Shown one piece after another: positions 1 through 13,226 of a stretch of 64,000 nucleotides of DNA. The DNA comes from Hymenolepis diminuta (taxonomy: Eukaryota > Platyhelminthes > Cestoda > Cyclophyllidea > Hymenolepididae). The stretch is from assembly GCA_900708905.1 (NCBI GenBank), contig CAADRB010000010.1, positions 3,759,547 through 3,823,546 on the forward strand, given 5' to 3'. The notes under the pieces were generated by a model, which saw only the letters and a program-made list of their open reading frames with translations, was not told the DNA's origin and searched no databases. How positions within the stretch are numbered: the first letter of the stretch is position 1; the number at the start of each line of letters is the position of its first letter. The position numbers were made by a program, and so were the translations under genes.

Positions 1-2069
1 TTATTAGAGAATCGAAAACTGACTCCAGGACAGTGACACAGAGCCACGCCCTTTAGTCTGTATTATCGTTAGTGGATCACATCAGACGGATTCAGCTAAT
101 ATTTACAATAAACAGATAAAATAAACGTGAATATAAACAGTTAGCTGTCTAGGTATGCAGAAGAAGCACAGCAGACGTTTTAACTAATAGTCAAATGAAT
201 GATATAGAACACTATAAGAAAACAATCATTTAAAGACATTTACTTAATAATTATGGTCCATCATTAAATGACATTAAATGACACCATCCCGAAAGTCGAC
301 ATTACGCTAGATCGCGAATTAATGTGAAAAGCAATTGAGCTTTACTCTCAAAAACAAGAAGAAAAATGTAAATTCCATAGGTGTAGGTCTTGAATATATA
401 ATTTTAAAGCCCAAAAAATTTCATGAATAAAGAACCAATCCGAAGGAATAATATAATTACATAATATAAACCCGAATACGCATTAAAAGATCTACATTGT
501 TGAATCAAAACGAGGACATAAAAATATGTCTGATTAAGAAATCCATACACTGGAGAAAATGTCTTAAAATTAAAAATATAAAACCCAGCTAACATAATGC
601 AAAATTAGACAGAATCTTTTACTGATATAAAATGTGATTAGTTGCTAAGTGGACCTAAAAAATCGACCCAAGAATGCTGTGTCGTAGCATCAAAAGTCAC
701 AAGTGATATATAGGAATACTCAAGCTCAATAATACAAGTTACTTATTTATTATGCAATTATTATAAATTAAACACGATACCTTCAAGCGTCGCGCGAAGT
801 GATATCAAGTAACCTTGAGATAGTACTTAAGTCCTCAAAGTAAATGACCTTGCGAAATCAGTTTTCAGATTAGTATCACATATGGTGTTTTTACTGGCAG
901 ATAATTGAAATATATACATAATAAAATAAAAAAGTTAAGCTAATTGTTGGGTGACTGGTAAAAATGACAGTCTATTTTACAATTAATACCCTGTGGACTT
1001 AATTTTTGTCAGAGTCATTGAAAGCATTAACATTTTCATAAAAAATATTAAACTGCTATCAGCGTATTTTTGGCAAGTTAATATTTAACCCATTCTTGAG
1101 ATCTCGAAGTATCTCTTTTAAATCCCACATAAGTACCTTTTGTTCACTCCATATTAACACTTCAAACTTTTAAGAATTATATTCAACTTTCCTGTGGCAC
1201 GAGTTCTTGGAATTTAATTCACATATAATCCGAGCATTAAAGAAAGGACGAAATTTAAGTTACTGACTACTTGGACATAAAACCTCCTGACTCATATTCA
1301 ATATCTTTCAGTATTTTGGAAACATCACGAACCTTTTCCTTATTTGAAGGTTTCTAGAAAGTGGCTGAATTCTTTACTTAAAACATTGATAATATAAGAA
1401 ATTATATCTGTCGATGGAAGAAATACATTCATATTGAAGTCCTTTGCATCTTGACTCAGTAACTGACGTAATGTCTTATCTGAATCTAAATCCTGAAAAA
1501 AATTTCAATTTTTTAATATCCTGTATTAATATCACTATTTCGCAGATATTTCAGCATTGTGCTTCCTAAAATACGCTATGAAAAACGTTTTCTCTTTAAA
1601 CCCTCTAAACGATGAAATAAAATAAACTGATTTATTGACATTTATGCAAACTGAATTGACAAATATATTTATTATTTGGAAATACACCAAATGGCAGAGA
1701 CCGAAAGATAAATTAATCCTCTGCTATTTTTGTGAAACTTTTGCCTTTCATTAAAATCGTATTATAGAATTTATATAAAAATAATACATTATTTATTTCC
1801 ATTGGCACAACTGTCTTAGTATATGTTCTTATCCTTATATTAAAATATCACCTCCCCGTCAGTTACTCTTTCTGACGGAAATAAATTTTATCGGCCGATA
1901 AATTAACTCACTGTACCGTAAATGTAACGAATCCCAACGACTTCAAATGATAACCAAATGTCTAATGAACACTTCAGATATTTTATAAAACAAGTTTGTT
2001 CAAACCTTTCACCTCGAGTGAAAAAGAACAACTAAGCCATCTTCTCGTTTAATAATTCCCAAGGAAAGT
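1..2069. other. Gene-free AT-rich sequence at the window start
   Basis: No open frame longer than about 60 codons and no recognisable exon was found on either strand. The sequence is AT-rich with many short homopolymer runs. It lies downstream of the VPS18 3' end, beyond the family D element. Nothing here supports a gene or a structural RNA. Confidence 0.5.
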
Positions 2070-2361
2070 GCTATAACGTAACCAACTAGGAGTTCGGATA
2101 GTAATCTAGCAGAGCCAACAATCNNNNNNNCTCGGTAATATAGCAACTTAACACAGAAGCTAATAACCCACAGCAGATAAGAAGGCACGTTATAGTCAAC
2201 ACGCGTGTATAACGAAACTCACACTCAATCGGTATCGACTTAAACAAATACGAATAATGATCAAGTGTTAAGTGTATCGGTGGGGGAAATAAAGAAAGAA
2301 AATACATTTTTGTTCATAGAAGAAATATTGGGAACGGGGGAAAATATTATCATTTCTTCTA
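2070..2361 (-). mobile_element. Family D element, copy 1 (non-autonomous, about 290 bp)
   Basis: This segment is the reverse complement of 58799-59090 with only scattered mismatches and single-base indels, by eye above 90% identity. The match starts and stops abruptly at the same points in both copies, which defines an element of about 292 bp. A 7-base N run at 2124-2130 corresponds to seven ordinary bases in the other copy, so it is a small assembly gap. The open frame across it (2086-2307, minus) is a shadow and not a gene. Flanks show only an imperfect CTTTC-type direct repeat. No long terminal inverted repeat is visible. A degraded hAT-like MITE or another short interspersed element is possible; the class is inference. 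Confidence 0.75.
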
Positions 2362-2639
2362 GCAGAAAGCCTATTACTCACCATTATATGCCAAAAACTG
2401 ATCATTAGTCTCTACTCTGTTAATAATATTTGAGTGTAAACTTCATAAACTACACCCTTTCATTCTTCCCGAAGATAAATGTACATGTGTCAATTTAACT
2501 TGTCTAAGTAAACAATCACTATTGCCTTATTAACTCCAAGATTTCACTTATTTTCCTTTCTTAGTTGGTGAGCAGTCCGATTACTATGCACTGCCTTGGA
2601 ACCTATTGTGGAAACTCTGAAATTATCAAAAGAAATCAG

Positions 2640-2645
2640 TTTATT
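2640..2645 (-). terminator. Probable polyadenylation signal of VPS18
   Basis: AATAAA on the minus strand lies 29 nt past the VPS18 stop codon. The spacing would give a very short 3' UTR, in keeping with the compact 3' half of the gene. Confidence 0.5.
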
Positions 2646-2673
2646 AGATCCCGATCAAATGAAATCATACTAT

Positions 2674-5600
2674 TTAAGACAAAAGCCAGATTTTCTGTTC
2701 TTTTTCGTACTCCTCAGCATTCGAAAAGAAGAGTCGGCTAACACCTTCAATTGCAATTTTACCGCAAAGTGCACAATCTGAAGCCACCAGTTCGTCAAAT
2801 TGAGACTAAAATAACAAATAGAATAATTTAGATTGCTGAATGTTAGATAAACACAAGGGATCAAAAAAAGATTAATTTTACTCGGAACTTCTGAATAGCT
2901 GAAGAGTCTGTCTCAGATTTTGCGTACAATTCTGCTAATCTAGATGCATCCTGAGGAGACAATAATGGCCGGACCTGTGCGAGAAAATAACAATGATAAC
3001 GAAAGTTTCTAATACAGTAATATTCACTCTAATCTAAAACAGCGACATACTTGATTCAGAAGACAATCCGTGTGAAAGAAATGACCACAAGGAAACACGT
3101 AGAATGTTCGTAGCGTAAGCGCTTGTAAACACTGAGAACAACGGGCATTCTCTGGAATGATTTCATAACTGAAATACCAAGGGAAATAAATTTCTGTACT
3201 GGTAAACTACAGAACCAATTAAAGTGGACAGAAAGCACATACTGAGTCTTCATTTCACTGAGTTGTGCTCGAATCTCATTCGTACTTTCTACTGTTGCTC
3301 GCATCTCAGCTTTCAATTGTTCAATTTGTGAGTTGTAAGCATCCAACGATTCACATATTACTTCCTAATAAACAACAAATGAAATCGGTTATGTTCAATT
3401 AAACTTACCCTAAACTCATCGATTGTGACAAAATCGGGAAAAAATGGAAATACATCCTCAAGTCGAAGTAAGGAAGATTCGTGTAAGAGAGCAGTTGCCT
3501 CTTTTAGACTACTCTTATCAGTAATAACATGACGAGCTAAAGAAACAATAAAGCTGTCAAATAGACCGTACCAATTCGCAGCCATAGAGCTCGTTGCGTA
3601 TCAATATCCAGCATATTTGAGTTGACAATCTCTTTAGCCAAAGCAATATCATTCTGAACAAAAACTTGAATATTATGATATGAGAGTACCTTTGATAAAA
3701 CCTCTTCAATAGCCTGATTGAAAAGTTTCAAAGATTGAAGTAAAAACACCGTCGATCTTAAGCATCCCTTCTCCATTGCAATTCGAATTGCGAAGCCAGG
3801 ATCATAGGACAAATTTGACTCAAGAGTAGAGTATGCAGATGAGAGAGTCTTTGACACAGCGTGCGTACTGTCTTCAACATCACTTAGAGCTTCACCAAAG
3901 ACTTCAGAGAGATCGGAGGAAGTGTACTTTTTAAGATAGGTTAACAGACGAGTGTCTGCAGTGGAATCAGTGAAATCGGCATAAAGGAAAATAAGTTGGT
4001 GATGGATTGCTTGTTCCTTACACTGGAGCTTATCTATAGCAAATTCCAAATAACGAATCGCTTCTTGAGGTGGCAAGAGGAGGATACTCGGAAGAAGTCT
4101 AAAGAACATAACAAAGATTTGCATAACATTCACTACTGGTTAGGTGGTCGTCTAAGGAAGAAAAAGACAACTGTTTAGAAAACAAGAGGAACCATGAAAA
4201 CTATTCCTGTGTAAAAACGTGGCTGAAGGGTTACTGTTTTTTCATAATACACTGACCTGCAAGTACAGAGACGCTGGCCAGCTCGAATCCAAGCATCGAC
4301 CAGCATTTTGGGTTCTGTGGGGGCCAGCTGAACGCTGTATTGGTAAAGCTTTGGAGCACAAGATGGATGCGTTGTGAAGACAAAGAGAGCTTCCGTATAA
4401 TCTCCTCTTGACATGTAGTAATCAATTAGGCGATCGTAATCTATCAAAAAAATTAAGGTCCATATCACTATAACGTATTAATACTCTGAACATATATTAT
4501 GACCTGAGAGAAGATAATCTATATTCGTAAGTCTTCATTCGGTCAACTAATAGTGGACCTTCGATAACACAATAATATCGAATTGTAGTAGAACAGCTTC
4601 CCGAATGCATAGTATTGTAACATCGAATAGGCACGGTTGCACAGATTAACAAGTCCTACATCTACTTTCATAAGATGATCACGTGAAATATATACTAAGT
4701 CTGAAAAGTTAGTCAGTTATCTCCTACCTTAATTTAGAACCCGAGCAGAAAAGGGTCATACTACCTGCTTCATTTCTGCGCACTACTATCAAATGTTCAT
4801 AAACCGATCAGGTGTGTTTTGGATGTACCATGAAGTTTCCCAAATCCATTAGGGAAGTGTCAGCAACAAATCACCTGGGTAGAAAAAAGGCATCCTAAAG
4901 CCATTATACCACTCCAATCGTTTAATTAACCAATGCGGTTGGCCATTAACATCACTGAATGTACACCAATAAGCATTGATATCATAACCTCCGGCTTAAC
5001 AGATATTCACGTTGATCACAAAGCTGCAAGAGCCCGTATACATAAACAGCGAATTTTATCAGCCCTACTGCTTTTAGAACTTCGTTTACATCAACCTAAA
5101 AACCGTACTGACCTACAATGATCTGACATTTTTAATATCCGTATTTGGTTCAGTCAAATAGGGAAGTTAAATGAAATCATATTTAATGTTATCTCGAGTA
5201 CGTGATCTATGCGACCCCGTTGTTGATTTACCGTGTCAAAACTTAACTAAATTTCATTATTCGGTTCTCAGTTGGTCATCTCTATCATCGTCTTGGATAG
5301 ACAAAATTAGAAGATTTAGAAATCTTTCGCAGAATAAATAATCGATACGGAACGTACTTAAACTGTGTAGATGTAATATAAGCAAAATCCTAAGATAGGT
5401 TAGTTTGCAAACATGTAACGTACCACCATTTGTTTTAGCAAAAAATACGAAGTCATCAGAATTCCCGTGATTAATCAGCAGGTTATAGATAACATCCTTG
5501 CACTGAGGAAGTATATTCTACAACATTAACAAAAAGCCACAATAAAATAAGGGCATAGCTTCTTAACATTATGAGGAAAGGATTGATTTAATCTTACCAA

Positions 5601-8600
5601 AACGTTAGACGACGTGACCAGAGCTCTAAACTCATTTCTAACATTGTTTAATTCCTCCTGTCTCGTGGCTGGCTGATCAGCCCTCAAATACTTGTCTTCA
5701 CAGAGGCCAATCTCTCCCAAAAGGAGTTCAATCAGCCAGAGTACAATAATCCCCGCCTGCTTATCCTTCCCTTCTGCCTCTAGAGTTCGCTTTTTCGCCC
5801 GAAGGAAGACTTTTAGAGGAGTGCAGGGAGTGAGGTGGAAATTAATACCAAAAGGACTCAATGGGGCTACAGTTGATTCTTTTGATGGTAATTTCCCAGT
5901 GTTCTCGCCGTCCTCATCATCATTACCAGTTTGAACACAGTCAGATTCCTCTATAACTTCGTAATCCTCAGTGAGAGCTATTCCTGTAGCAACATTACCT
6001 CCACCACCCTCAGTGTAGGAATTGTTTGCAAGGGAAGATATTTGACTGAAGCGGAGGGCTACTTCTTCAAAGGGAGTCGAAGTCTCGGCGAATAACTCTG
6101 CCGATCGGATATAGCTGATAGAGAGAAAAACGCTACATAATTGCATCGAGTATTACGGATATCAGATTTCAATTTGATATATTGTATTCTAATCTGAGCA
6201 CGATATCTGAGTTTTTCCCAGATTAAATAATAGCTCCTAAAAATGCTTATCGGGCACAAATCGAAACTTATAGCCTTAGTATATCGATGCTAACTGGGCT
6301 GCTCTTGACATACAACGTGAAAACACTAAACATTTCGCAACCAATAGAGAGTCGTTACAAAGTTATAGAAGATAAGTGATCTACTACATCAACAACAAAC
6401 TGTACATCAATTAAAAATGAATAAAAACCGACATAAAAATTCCCTAGTTAGCATACTAAGAATCCTATGACTTGAAAAATCAAAAGAACATTTCTCAAAG
6501 TAATTACTCTCCACGAGAGAAACAGAGCTCCGCCTCTTGCGCATTGACCGCATCCAACTGCTCAGGCAACTGAAAGTGAGGAAAATGAAATATTACGGAC
6601 AAATAAGACTCAGATAAGTGATTCTAGACCAAACTGTTCTCCTACCTTGCAGTGTTTTCGAGCCTCTGCAAACTCCTGTTTATCCAGCAAAATTCTCCAA
6701 ACTCTCAAATCTTCCCGTTCCACACACAGCTGACACAAATTGCTTCCACTAAAGAGCCAGATCGCGCCTACAGCCGGATCTCTACAGGCGCCCATTGCAT
6801 GAGACGTGCCCAACACATCCCGAGTACTCTGTACAAAAATTGCCTGATCATCCAACACATTTATGGCCTTGACGCGATCTGAATAGGAGACAATGACGTG
6901 AAACTCGGAGAGGGAGATACAAATAGGAAGACTAACTGATCCGGGGGCCATAGGGGGGTATTTAATGAGTTTGGCTTGACTTGCTAGGGAGATACGCAAG
7001 GGAGATGTTGAATTGACAGCGTTGGCTAATAACCCGGGATCAAGTAGGCGTTTGGCATCCAATTTGCCAAAGTAAATTCCAGAAGCTGAAATGAAGAGCA
7101 GTAAAAATAAGAAATTAATATAAAACAAAATGAAATGATTACATTTACTCATTCAAAAGCGCAGTAATACCCACAAATCTAAAAGCAAAAGCTTTTACGA
7201 TCAAAATATCTTAAATGCAGAAAAATTTGAGTTTATACATGGACACACGCAATAGATTTCGATAAATCAGTTGTAAAACTGCGATAACTTCGATTATACT
7301 GACTCTACTACCCTGACAAAATTAAAAAAACGAAAGAAAAACTAACTCTGAGGACCAATATCAAAGGGGTTCATCCTTTAAAGGAACCTCTCTTGGCTTT
7401 ATAAAAGCGATAAACACACATTGAACTACAAAGAATATAAAGTTTGCATTTCTTAATCATTCAAATTCCATAAAAAACGAGAGTAGCCAAAATGTCATTT
7501 ATCTGAATAATGAATACATTCTCAATCATTGGTGAATCAGGATCCAGTGAGATATTAGAGATAAATCAATGCTGCAGATTCTTAAATTCTTAAAATTATA
7601 GGTAACACCCACTATTATAAGAGATAATTGGGAAAAATAATGCTTGCAGACAGCACTGTAGATAGCTAGACTTAACCATCTAGTGGGAATGATTAAAAGT
7701 CCCTACAGATGTTTAAGTAGAATAAAGAATTAACACCTTAAGAAATCCATAAAACACATTTAAAAAATCTAACGCTTAAAAGTTATACATTTATAATCTG
7801 ACTAACATAACGAAAATAAACTTAGGTTAAAATGCCGGCATATGTTCTCGAATTTTATAAAACAAGGAAATAAACCTCGACTACAAAATCAAACTCCCAA
7901 TTTTGATCAACTCAGTCTAATCTGACTCAATTAAGGGTATAAATAAAGAAATTCATATTCATACCTGTCATCCAAGCAAACTGAGAAGGAACTTCATCGT
8001 TCTTCTTTTGATATACCTTTAAATCACTATATCCAAAAGAAACCGGAAATTCAATACACTTTGCACCAGATGGGTTTTCAGCATAGGATGCGAAAATAGG
8101 AGCAAAAAAACCAGGAATGTAGCCTTCGCGGAGCGCAGTAACAGCCGATTGAGGATTAATATACCTAGTAGCGGAAACTAAATCAGAGGAGTGGATACGG
8201 CCAACGAATTGATAGAGCCGTCCAGAAGTCGATGCTAAGATAGCACACAATTGAGGTTCTCCAACTGGTACAAAGGAGGAACCAGGAGGGTAACGAATAA
8301 CTGCTAACCCAGTGACACTGTTGTCAAGTCGAATCATCTAAGGAACGAAGAAATACTCAAATGGATAATAACTCCTACTTCTTTCCATATCACAGTTCCA
8401 CTGGAAGAAGATAAAATCTCATCATAAATGGAGAGCATAGTTTCAAAGATGATTCCATCATTCGTGCCGATGAGTATTTCTTGAGTTGTAGTGTCGCTTT
8501 CATTGTACTGGTTCCATGAGACGGAATCAATTAAAATATCCTGGAGACAGTGAGAAAAAGATTCGAAATTACCTTTGCTTTCTGAATCTGCTTAAACTTT

Positions 8601-9063
8601 TTGGATTTCCGTGTTGTGTAAAAGTTAACACCGGATTGCATACTAATGATAATGTGAAATCCACGACAATCGACAAAGAGGTTGTGAACACGATCATCGG
8701 AGGTTGAAGGAATTTCTACTTCTGAAGAAACAAAAACATACATATAAAACCACATGTCATGTAACACTTTAACATATTCAGTAGATTAATCGTACCAGCG
8801 AAATAACTTCTGTCAAGAACTCCAGCAATGATAAGTCGGTTAGATGTAGTAGCTGCAAATATAATATTACTACAGACGACCACATGCGTAACGTGTGCAG
8901 AAGGTCTATAAGAATTTTCGCTAATTTAATAAAAATACACCGACCTGAACCAAGAGATCGATTTCAATGAAAAGATATTATCCTTGGAGAAAAATTCGTC
9001 AGACTAGAAGGAGAAAATAAAATAAAATAATAGTACAACTTCTGTAGGTCCCCTAGCAGGCAT
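2674..9063 (-). CDS. VPS18: Vacuolar protein sorting-associated protein 18 (HOPS/CORVET core subunit)
   Basis: VPS18 is a core subunit of the HOPS and CORVET tethering complexes, which act in endosome and lysosome fusion. Seventeen exons were read: 9040-9063, 8945-9003, 8796-8905, 8573-8721, 8379-8540, 7965-8337, 6646-7085, 6508-6569, 5598-6114, 5424-5517, 4257-4440, 3572-4098, 3409-3536, 3243-3364, 3051-3168, 2882-2974 and 2674-2805. They sum to 1097 codons plus stop (human VPS18 is about 970). Family matches run along the whole length: a beta-propeller N half, then clathrin-type helical repeats with VDAWIRAG (about 700-720) and FPFFPDFVTIDEF (about 930). A short coiled coil follows, then a RING-H2 with CSQC and CGHFFHTDC near 990-1018 and the final CALC pair near 1065. 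A roughly 65-residue acidic insertion interrupts the helical region near residues 485-555. Introns include several of 35-44 nt. The start is the first in-frame ATG before conserved sequence; an out-of-frame upstream ATG precedes it. The identity is secure; small exon edges could shift. Confidence 0.93.
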
Positions 9064-9097
9064 TACGCAAAATCCTTGAAAATAACCAATTGTCCAT
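9053..9097 (-). promoter_or_regulatory. Short upstream ORF overlapping the VPS18 start
   Basis: A 14-codon frame begins with ATG at 9097 and ends at a TAG at 9053-9055. It overlaps the VPS18 ATG at 9063 in another frame. If the mRNA begins at the acceptor-like site near 9121, ribosomes would meet this ATG first, so it could lower VPS18 translation. A later transcript start would remove it. A functional role is inference. Confidence 0.35.
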
Positions 9098-10422
9098 AAG
9101 CAAACGATGCGTCTAGCTGACCTAGAAATAAATAACAGAAGATATGAATGCATTTTGAGGTAAAGTCATCAGGTTGGAAATTCACGATATTTACAAATGA
9201 TAGAGTGAATTAAAAAATAAATAAGGGATTAATTTGTTCATTTTTTAATGTTTATCTAAATCAAGATAAAAGCGCGTTTCTCGCCAAAACAATATTTGAG
9301 AAACATAAAAAATCAGCCTTATTCAAACCCAATATTTAAGTGATGTAATCGGCGCTCAAATGTTCTATGCTTTATCAGTGTGAAATTGCTGCGTAATCGT
9401 ATGTCTATAATATTTAGCTGCCAATATTTCACCATTAACGACAGTGGTTATGAATGGGTTTGGCAACTGAGTGATCACTTTTGCGTATGTAAGGTTGCAC
9501 TATTTAAGCCACTTATACACGGGAATTAGCCATTTTCGAATGAGGTAAATAATACTATCACGCATGTTCTTTTCTCATTGCCTTTCCATTATTATTTAAG
9601 CGAAAAAGTTAAGCTTTCATAGTAGAGCACAGTAACCAAATGAACTTCAGGAATTTTCATGGATATTTAAATTGCCTGAGAATTTCAAACAATTTTACTT
9701 TGAGAATGAGCTTAGTTGATCTATGACTAGTAAGTAATGATTAAATGCCAAAAAATTAATTTCACTCTATAATGATTCTATCACTTTAGCGTATCGGAGA
9801 TATGTGACTATAATATACTTGTCCTGTGTGAAGTAGAATCCAAATAAACAAATGTGAAAGTGAGCAGGTTGGCGGCATGGTGAACCTCAATAAAACGCTA
9901 ATGCAGGCTCTTAAGTACTAATACTAACATAAATTCTAATATTCGTTCATTAATAAAATAACCTTATCCATTATTTTCAAACAAAACTTGTTTATCGGTA
10001 AAAGAAAAATAAGAACTTATCAATTAAAGAACAGCCATAATGTTGGAAATAGCTCCATTCCTCATATGAGATTTTAAAATCAAATCTCTTTGACACAAAT
10101 CAAATACATTGACTTATTTTTAATAACTGTGTATTTGCATTTTAATGTTTAATTTGTTTGACATGGCTGATATTATTTTCTTTCATTATTGTTTTAACTG
10201 TATACTGCGCAGTATCGTCAGGACCTCCCCTTTTTCGCTGTGTTCGGTTATTGGTATCTCTTGATCGGGTTCAATTGACTGACGTCCTTTAGGTATATAT
10301 GGATTGTTTTGCATTAACCATGACCTTTTACATTATGTGTCATGTTTTCCGTTTTCAAATTAAGTACTGTGTAATAATCTTTTGTTTTCGTACTATTTAT
10401 ATAAATATTGCAGTGCTTAAAC
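9064..10422. promoter_or_regulatory. Divergent intergenic region between VPS18 and the LAT transporter
   Basis: VPS18 starts leftward at 9063 and the transporter starts rightward at 10423, so this 1.36-kb gap must hold the 5' ends of both genes. A pyrimidine-rich acceptor-like site ends at about 9122 on the minus strand, 58 nt before the VPS18 ATG. Another lies at 10404-10413 on the plus strand, 9 nt before the transporter ATG. No TATA or other core element stands out, and there is no other gene. Confidence 0.5.
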
Positions 10423-13226
10423 ATGGAGGCTAAAGGAGATGGTCGGGTTCAGATGGAGAAAACCATTGGTCTTGTTCAAAGTATCAATATTATCATCGGA
10501 TCAATGATCGGATCAGGTATTTTTGTCAGTCCAACCGGTATCCTCATCAGCGTAAAGAGCGTTGGTGCCAGTCTGGTTCTTTGGGTTGCTTGCGGTCTCT
10601 TCTCCCTAATAGGTGCTTACTGCTATGCTGAACTTGGCACTCTGATTCATCGCTCCGGAGCTGACTATGCTTATATTCTTGAAGCATTTGGTCCTTTCTT
10701 CGGATTCCTTCGTTTGTGGGTCGAAGTCATTGTTGTTAGGCCAGCAACTATGGCTGTCATTGCCATGACATTCTCAAAGTACATTCTGCAACCCATTTTT
10801 CCCGACTGTGCTCAGCCTGATATAGTCGTTAGACTTCTCGGAGCTGCTTGTTTGCGTAAGATTATCTCCATTATATTGTGCTCATCTATATCCAATTAAA
10901 TTTAAATACTCTATATTTTAGTTTTGATCACTTATATCAACTGCTACTCCACTCGTCTCTCGACTAGAGTTCAAGATATTTTCACCTATGGCAAACTAAT
11001 TGCTATTATTATGATTATTGTCACTGGATTTGTCCAAATGGGATTCGGTAGGGATTACTAAACTATAAACATTTCCATTTTTTAAAATTCATTTTGCAAC
11101 CGTATTTATTTAAAGGGCGCACTGAAGCTTTCAACAATGCCTTTGAGGGTTCGGACTGGAGTCTTGGAGGAATTGCTACTGGTTTCTACTCCGGTTTGTT
11201 TGCATATGCCGGCTGGAACTATCTGAATTGTATGATTGAGGAAATGAAAAACCCCAAACGAGATCTGCCCATTGCTATCGTCTTTTCTTGTCTCGTTGTC
11301 ACGGCTGCATATACTCTATGCAACGTCGCTTACTTCACTACTGTTGATCTGCATGAAATCTTGAACACACCTGCAGTTGCTGTGGTACGTACTAGTTGGA
11401 AAATATTTGACAAAGGGGGCTATCACATATGGAGAAGAGAGGACAATAACTTGCTAAAATATGGCCGATTGCCACGTGCTTTCTTTGAAAATGGCGCTTA
11501 GTTGAGATGTGATGCAGTGCGTTCGCGTGGGCGCAAACGAAATAAGCATGTTTTTTTCGAAAGGGGGAGGGGAGAGGGAGAGAAAAATATTTCCTGCCTC
11601 TCTCCCCTCTAGTTTTTTATCCGATCAAAAAAGGTAGAACTAGGGGTTCGTTTAATAAATTCATGTACCTTTTATAACAAGTTTTTGAAGGAAAGACTCA
11701 AATTTTAACTCAGCATTGTCATGAACTTTAGTTTATTTTCCAAAGAATTTCACGCAGAAGTTCGTCAATACTTCTTCCATAATAAAAGCAGTCGGTTTAG
11801 CATACGCGAAATTTCTTTGTCCTGATTTGAGAGAAGTGTCTGGTTTTTGGTGTTCTTAAATTTATTCAGTGTAGACAAAAAACAACCCGGTAATTTATAG
11901 CTATTTAAGTTGACGTTAGGAGGAGCTGGAAGTTAATGATTTTAGTACTCGAAGGACAGTGATTTCTCATGAACTCGTAAAGTGACTAGTCTCGTTTGTT
12001 AGTTTCAGTTGGTTCTTAGCTTAATGTTTTTAATCGTAAAGTGTATTAACTATGTTGAATTTTTTGTTAACAGAAAACATCTGTATGCGTTTAATAGATA
12101 GTTATTGTTATCACCTCTTTTTTTTTTCATTCTATTCAAGAGAACAGAAGTATCAGGTATTCCTGCCGTCGACTACGTGTTTAATACAGTTAGTGGCACT
12201 TTTCTTGCCAAGAATGAACCCATATCTAAATGTTATTCTAAACCCGACGTCTTACCTCGAAAGCCTCACTTTTTAATAACACGGGGGTCTGAATGTCTGT
12301 CTGGTGATTAATTCTCCAGGGGTCTTTTCCAGCTTGCATCTCTTTGAAGTGACTGAGACTCACACCTCAATTTTTTGACAAATCGCACAACCCTCTGCCA
12401 CTCCTTGTGTTTCAGACATTCGCCCAACGTCTCTATAGCCATGGCTGGTGGATTATGTCCATCTTTGTCGCTCTCTCTACATTCGGTGGTGTTAACGGCG
12501 CCATGCTTACCACTTCACGTATCTTTTTTGTGGCTGGAGAGGAGAGCCAGATGCCGCGTATCATGGCTTTCCTTCATATCCACAAACTCACACCCCTTCC
12601 CGCTGTCGTCTTCACTGCATTCTTCTCTCTCCTGTATCTCTCAGTCACTGACTTGTACAAGTTGATGAACTACCTCGGTTTTGTCCAGTGGTTTGCCATT
12701 TCCCTTTCGGTTCTCATTGTTCTCATTTTCCGTGTTACTCGAAAAGACGCTATTCGTCCTGTTAGGGTATGTTTTTTCTACTTAGTTGCAAATAAGTAGC
12801 CTAAAAGCAGTGTTAGATCGAAGGTTATCTCGTTCTTTTTGCAGGTGCCGATCATTTTGCCCATTATTTATGTCGGTATGAGCGCTTTTCTGATCATCTT
12901 CTCATTCGTCGGAGCTCCTATGGAATCCTGTAAGTTTTAATTTACCATAAAGGGTTATTTTTTATTACCCGCATTAATATTAAACTGTAAATGTTATCCT
13001 TTGTTTTGCAGTATACGGATGTGCAATCATTGCCACTGGTATTCCAGTTTATCTACTAGGTATTACTTGGTCACCGAAGCCTAAGTGTTTCCAGAAGAAA
13101 GTTGGTGAGTTTCTGCCTCAAATATTTTAATAGTTTCGGTTCTGATACTAATGGATCCTATTTTATTCTACAGACGCCATCACAATTGGGGCTCAAAAAG
13201 CTCTCCAGTTGGCACCTCAGAACTAA
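10423..13226 (+). CDS. L-type amino-acid transporter light chain (SLC7 family, LAT-like)
   Basis: The product is a light chain of a heteromeric amino-acid exchanger in the plasma membrane (APC superfamily). Seven exons were read: 10423-10855, 10922-11047, 11116-11384, 12416-12766, 12845-12929, 13012-13104 and 13174-13226. They sum to exactly 469 codons plus stop, a normal length for the family with about 12 membrane helices. The substrate-site motif GSGIF is at residues 30-34. The segment FLRLWVEVIVVRP (about 95-107) matches the LAT signature. Cys129 in FPDCAQP sits where family members form the disulfide with the heavy chain (SLC3A2 type). Later matches include YSGLFAYAGWNYLN, VALSTFGGVNGAML and TSRIFFVAGEE. 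All introns are 66-82 nt except one of about 1 kb. It could be closest to LAT1/LAT2, y+LAT or xCT; residues alone do not settle substrate. No heavy chain is in the window. Confidence 0.93.
11567..11609. repeat. Homopurine/homopyrimidine hairpin in a transporter intron
   Basis: The ten bases GAGGGGAGAG at 11567-11576 are perfectly complemented by CTCTCCCCTC at 11600-11609, leaving a 23-nt loop. The left arm is almost pure purine and the right arm almost pure pyrimidine. It lies in the single long intron (11385-12415), about 180 nt past the donor. Confidence 0.6.

Noticed and set aside
2086..2307. 73-codon minus-strand ORF crossing the N run
   Set aside because: It lies wholly inside the family D element, includes unknown residues, and is not supported by the second copy as a conserved gene.
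2070..2361. Family D read as a solo LTR because part of it starts with TG and ends with CA
   Set aside because: The inter-copy match extends past the TG end, and the flanking duplication at the other copy is 8 bp and placed outside that boundary; LTR insertions usually give 4-6 bp.
8921..8944. A 24-nt intron in VPS18, which would be extremely short for an animal
   Set aside because: A downstream acceptor (TTATAG ending at 8906) keeps the frame, gives a 39-nt intron like the others in this gene, and removes a seven-residue gap in the alignment to the family.
12375..12665. 96-codon plus-strand ORF
   Set aside because: It is the out-of-frame shadow of the fourth transporter exon (12416-12766).
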